Assembly: GCF_026646375.1 (NCBI RefSeq)
Contig: NZ_JAIPPU010000011.1
Coordinates: 1 to 64,000 of the forward strand
DNA from: Acetobacterium wieringae
GTDB lineage: Bacteria > Bacillota > Clostridia > Eubacteriales > Eubacteriaceae
Direction of reading: 5' to 3'
Length of the DNA: 64,000 nucleotides
This document shows, in pieces, positions 61,973-64,000 of this stretch (position 1 is its first letter; each line of letters begins with the position of its first letter). The translations under genes were made by a program, and so were the position numbers. The notes beneath the pieces were generated by a model, which was given only the letters and a program-made list of their open reading frames with translations, did no database searches and was not told where the DNA came from.

Positions 61973-63082
61973 ATGGGAGGATTTTTAAGATTAGAGGGCA
62001 AGTCCCGGAATGATTTTTATCAGGCCAAATACGATTATTACAAACGGTTCAATTTGGGGGTGCTATTTGCCTCGGCCTTTATGTTTCTGATTCTGTTTGT
62101 CGCTGACTGGCAGGTTGATGGGGCGGCATTGGGGCGTTCATTCCTTATTCGCAGTTCGGTGGTGGTACCGCTGTTGGTTGTTTTTTTTGCCTATCAGAAA
62201 ATCAGTAACTACAAAATTATGGGGACACTGACCTACCTGATGGTTCATGCGATGATTTGGGGAAACATCTGGGCGGGGTCGTATCTGGCGGATCAGTCCT
62301 ATGTCAATGAGGGGTTTCTGATCATGAGTCTGGTACTTTTGCTGGTCTCTTTTGCTGCACCGCCAATTGTGGCCATTATCGGCCAGCTGGGGTTGATCGG
62401 AGATATTTTACTGGCCGACCATCTTTATCATTTTGAAAACATCAATGCGATTTTAACCTTTAACATTCAGGTCATAGTGCTGCTATGTCTGGTTGATTTT
62501 ATCATTGCGGGTTTCTACTACGACCATTACATCACCCAACGCAAGCTTGAATTTGCGTTGTTTCATGATCCGTTAACCCAGGTATTCAATCGTCGTCAGT
62601 TACATGCGATCATGGGAGAGGGGCATGATCTGACATTTTTGAGTGATGCCATTGCAATTGTCATCATGGATGTCGATCATTTCAAACAGGTTAATGATCG
62701 TTTCGGTCATGATGAGGGCGATCGGATTCTACAGTTTGTGGCGGATTGCATCCGCCACAGTTTGCGAGGTCCGGATATGGTCATGCGCTGGGGCGGTGAA
62801 GAATTTGTAGCGATTCTTTTTGATTGTCCGGCTGATCAGGCAGTGGTGGTGGCTGAGCGGATTCGAAAGTCGGTGGAAAAGTCGGTTAATGGCGTTTGTC
62901 CCATTACAATTTCGTTGGGTGTCGCCATCTATGCCGGTGGAGATTGTTTCGAGACGATCAAGAAAGCTGATAGCGCTCTTTATATGGCCAAACGACAAGG
63001 CCGTAATCAGGTGGTTTGTTATGAAAACCTTGATGAAGAACTGCGCCAGAAAGTGGCCGAAGCCAGGCAAAATGAGGTCTGA
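61973..63082 (+). CDS. Membrane diguanylate cyclase (GGEEF)
   Basis: A 369-residue protein: five or six N-terminal transmembrane segments (about 28-185), then a GGDEF domain with active loop RWGGEEF and an RGPD inhibitory site five residues before it. The membrane part resembles MASE-type sensors without a clear assignment. AGGAAGGCGG lies upstream of the ATG. The 280 bases upstream of it show no gene. One of three predicted c-di-GMP synthases in the window; no EAL phosphodiesterase was seen. Confidence 0.9.
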   Translation: MGGFLRLEGKSRNDFYQAKYDYYKRFNLGVLFASAFMFLILFVADWQVDGAALGRSFLIRSSVVVPLLVVFFAYQKISNYKIMGTLTYLMVHAMIWGNIWAGSYLADQSYVNEGFLIMSLVLLLVSFAAPPIVAIIGQLGLIGDILLADHLYHFENINAILTFNIQVIVLLCLVDFIIAGFYYDHYITQRKLEFALFHDPLTQVFNRRQLHAIMGEGHDLTFLSDAIAIVIMDVDHFKQVNDRFGHDEGDRILQFVADCIRHSLRGPDMVMRWGGEEFVAILFDCPADQAVVVAERIRKSVEKSVNGVCPITISLGVAIYAGGDCFETIKKADSALYMAKRQGRNQVVCYENLDEELRQKVAEARQNEV

Positions 63083-63115
63083 ACAAACTTTATTGACATC
63101 TTCGTGCTGAAAGCG

Positions 63116-63144
63116 TTGACACAAAAATCAGGATGTAATATAAT
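63116..63144 (+). promoter_or_regulatory. Consensus sigmaA promoter of the MFS gene
   Basis: TTGACA (63116-63121), a 17-base spacer and TATAAT (63139-63144): a perfect consensus in all elements. Confidence 0.9.
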
Positions 63145-63174
63145 ACACTAAATTTAACCGGTAAAGTTTTTAAG

Positions 63175-63196
63175 TTCTCATATTGATTTGTGAGAA
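63175..63196. promoter_or_regulatory. Inverted repeat downstream of the MFS promoter
   Basis: TTCTCA and TGAGAA are separated by 10 bases, about 30 bases downstream of the -10 box: a possible operator that would hold the very strong promoter in check. Confidence 0.45.
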
Positions 63197-63237
63197 TAAA
63201 AAGCATACGGTAGAAGAAAAGAGTGTAGGAGAACGTC

Positions 63238-64000
63238 TTGGAAAAGAAAAGAATTAAAATTGCTATTTTGTCGATATCATCACTATTGATGATATCGATG
63301 ACTGCTTCGGCCATTCTGGCTGACATTCAAGCTTACTTTGTGGGGGTCGACCCATCCCTGATTTCGATGGTATTGACCATTCCAGCTTTGATGGGTTTGG
63401 TGTTTGCCTTTGCATCAGGGCCGCTGTCGCTGCGACTGCCAAAAAAAAGCCTGGTGATTTTTGGGCTGGTTTGCGGATTGGCTGGTGGGATGATTGCGCT
63501 GCTGTTCGGTTCCACCAGTATTTATGTTCTGTTGGGTTGCAGCTTGCTGTTGGGGATTGCTCAGGGGATGAACTCGACAATGTCGATGGCCCTGATAGCC
63601 GATTATTTTGTGGCCGAGGAAAGTGGCGCGTTGATGGGGCTGCAATCTGCATTTGTTAATGGCGGCAGCATGGTGCTACTGTTCACTTCGGGGATGCTGG
63701 CCGGGATTTCCTGGCAGATGTCGTATCTGGTATATCTGGTTTTTATTCCGGTCATCGTAATCGTCATGAAAAATCTTCCCCGGGATCATGCTCCGGCACA
63801 TGTTGCCGACAACCATCATGAAAAAAGTGCCAAGCTGAATGGTCGGGTCTATTTTACAGCGCTGACGATGTTTTTGTTTGGGGTTTTCCTTTTTGTATTT
63901 CAAACCAATGTAGCTATGTTTGTGGTCGGGAATGGTTTGGGGGATGCTTCTACCAGTGGACTGATCAACACCGCCATGTCAGCCGCCGGGATGCTCACCG
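63238..64000 (+). CDS. MFS transporter, N-terminal part (runs off the window)
   Basis: The reading frame is open from a TTG at 63238 to the window end (254 codons) without a stop. TAGGAG precedes the TTG with seven bases between. It encodes at least seven hydrophobic segments, with a short basic N-terminus, the inter-helix basic motif RLPKKS and the ADYFVAEESGALMGLQSA pattern of major facilitator drug/metabolite exporters. Substrate unknown; the C-terminal half is not in the window. Confidence 0.85.
   Translation, partial: MEKKRIKIAILSISSLLMISMTASAILADIQAYFVGVDPSLISMVLTIPALMGLVFAFASGPLSLRLPKKSLVIFGLVCGLAGGMIALLFGSTSIYVLLGCSLLLGIAQGMNSTMSMALIADYFVAEESGALMGLQSAFVNGGSMVLLFTSGMLAGISWQMSYLVYLVFIPVIVIVMKNLPRDHAPAHVADNHHEKSAKLNGRVYFTALTMFLFGVFLFVFQTNVAMFVVGNGLGDASTSGLINTAMSAAGMLT

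Noticed and set aside
1-64000. CRISPR arrays, rRNA and tRNA genes, intact insertion sequences, prophage
   Set aside because: No regularly spaced direct repeats, no rRNA/tRNA-like segments and no transposase or phage genes were seen on reading both strands.

Overview
The window looks like chromosomal DNA of an acetogenic Clostridium-class bacterium, most likely Acetobacterium or a close relative. The grounds are a catalytic Ni-CO dehydrogenase gene with a CooF-type ferredoxin, a separate acetyl-CoA synthase gene (acsB), and about 12 kb of corrinoid-dependent methyl-transfer genes of the kind acetogens use to feed methyl groups into the Wood-Ljungdahl pathway. Genus is inferred from gene content only. 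No rRNA, tRNA, CRISPR array or intact transposase was seen.

Layout. 0.2-4.9 kb (minus strand): a sigma54 activator with a V4R sensor domain, then a sigma54 promoter, cooF, cooS and a 55-residue zinc-ribbon gene. 5.2-6.6 kb: a DUF2252 protein. 6.8-12.0 kb: a carotenoid-type operon (two CrtI-family oxidoreductases, a CrtQ-like glycosyltransferase broken by an in-frame TAG, and CrtO-like acyltransferase). 12.1-13.9 kb: diguanylate cyclase and Crp/Fnr regulator. 14.1-16.3 kb: a URO-D-family and MtrH-type methyltransferase pair without a corrinoid protein. 16.4-25.4 kb: S41 protease behind a structured leader, a PAS-GGDEF protein, DJ-1, CIRCE-controlled Hsp20, NapH-like ferredoxin/cupin/Crp group, an unrecognised helical protein and a Rieske oxygenase-like protein. 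25.6-33.2 kb: a sigma54-driven chemoreceptor, a second V4R-sigma54 activator and acsB. 33.4-34.6 kb: AT-rich EFR1/HxlR pair. 35.1-37.9 kb: two-component system and a four-helix membrane protein sharing an operator. 38.3-51.8 kb: the methyltransferase region, with four corrinoid proteins, two more MtrH-type and two more URO-D-type enzymes, two split CobW-like GTPase modules, a ZIP metal transporter, and GntR and PocR-AraC regulators. 52.1-55.8 kb: a decaying stretch with a broken panE and a broken serine hydrolase around an unusual cyclodeaminase-DUF924 fusion. 55.9-64 kb: IclR regulator, a second large chemoreceptor, metallophosphoesterase, diguanylate cyclase and the start of an MFS transporter.

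How it works together. The strongest system-level signal is a pair of matching modules: V4R-PAS-sigma54 activator, GTGTCAA repeat array, near-consensus -24/-12 promoter, then an accessory CO-metabolism enzyme (cooFS in one, acsB in the other). In both, the repeat array begins about 76-77 bp upstream of the -24 element. This suggests a regulon that switches satellite CODH and ACS enzymes in response to a signal read by the V4R domain. The second signal is the methyltransferase region: two G3E GTPases, each split from a Cys/His-rich partner, sit with zinc-type methyltransferases and a ZIP transporter, which suggests dedicated metal delivery; and two corrinoid proteins are paired with transcription factors rather than methyltransferases, which suggests corrinoid-based sensing. 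A third is a two-component system whose own promoter and the promoter of a downstream membrane protein carry the same 11-bp-periodic TTTAG repeats.
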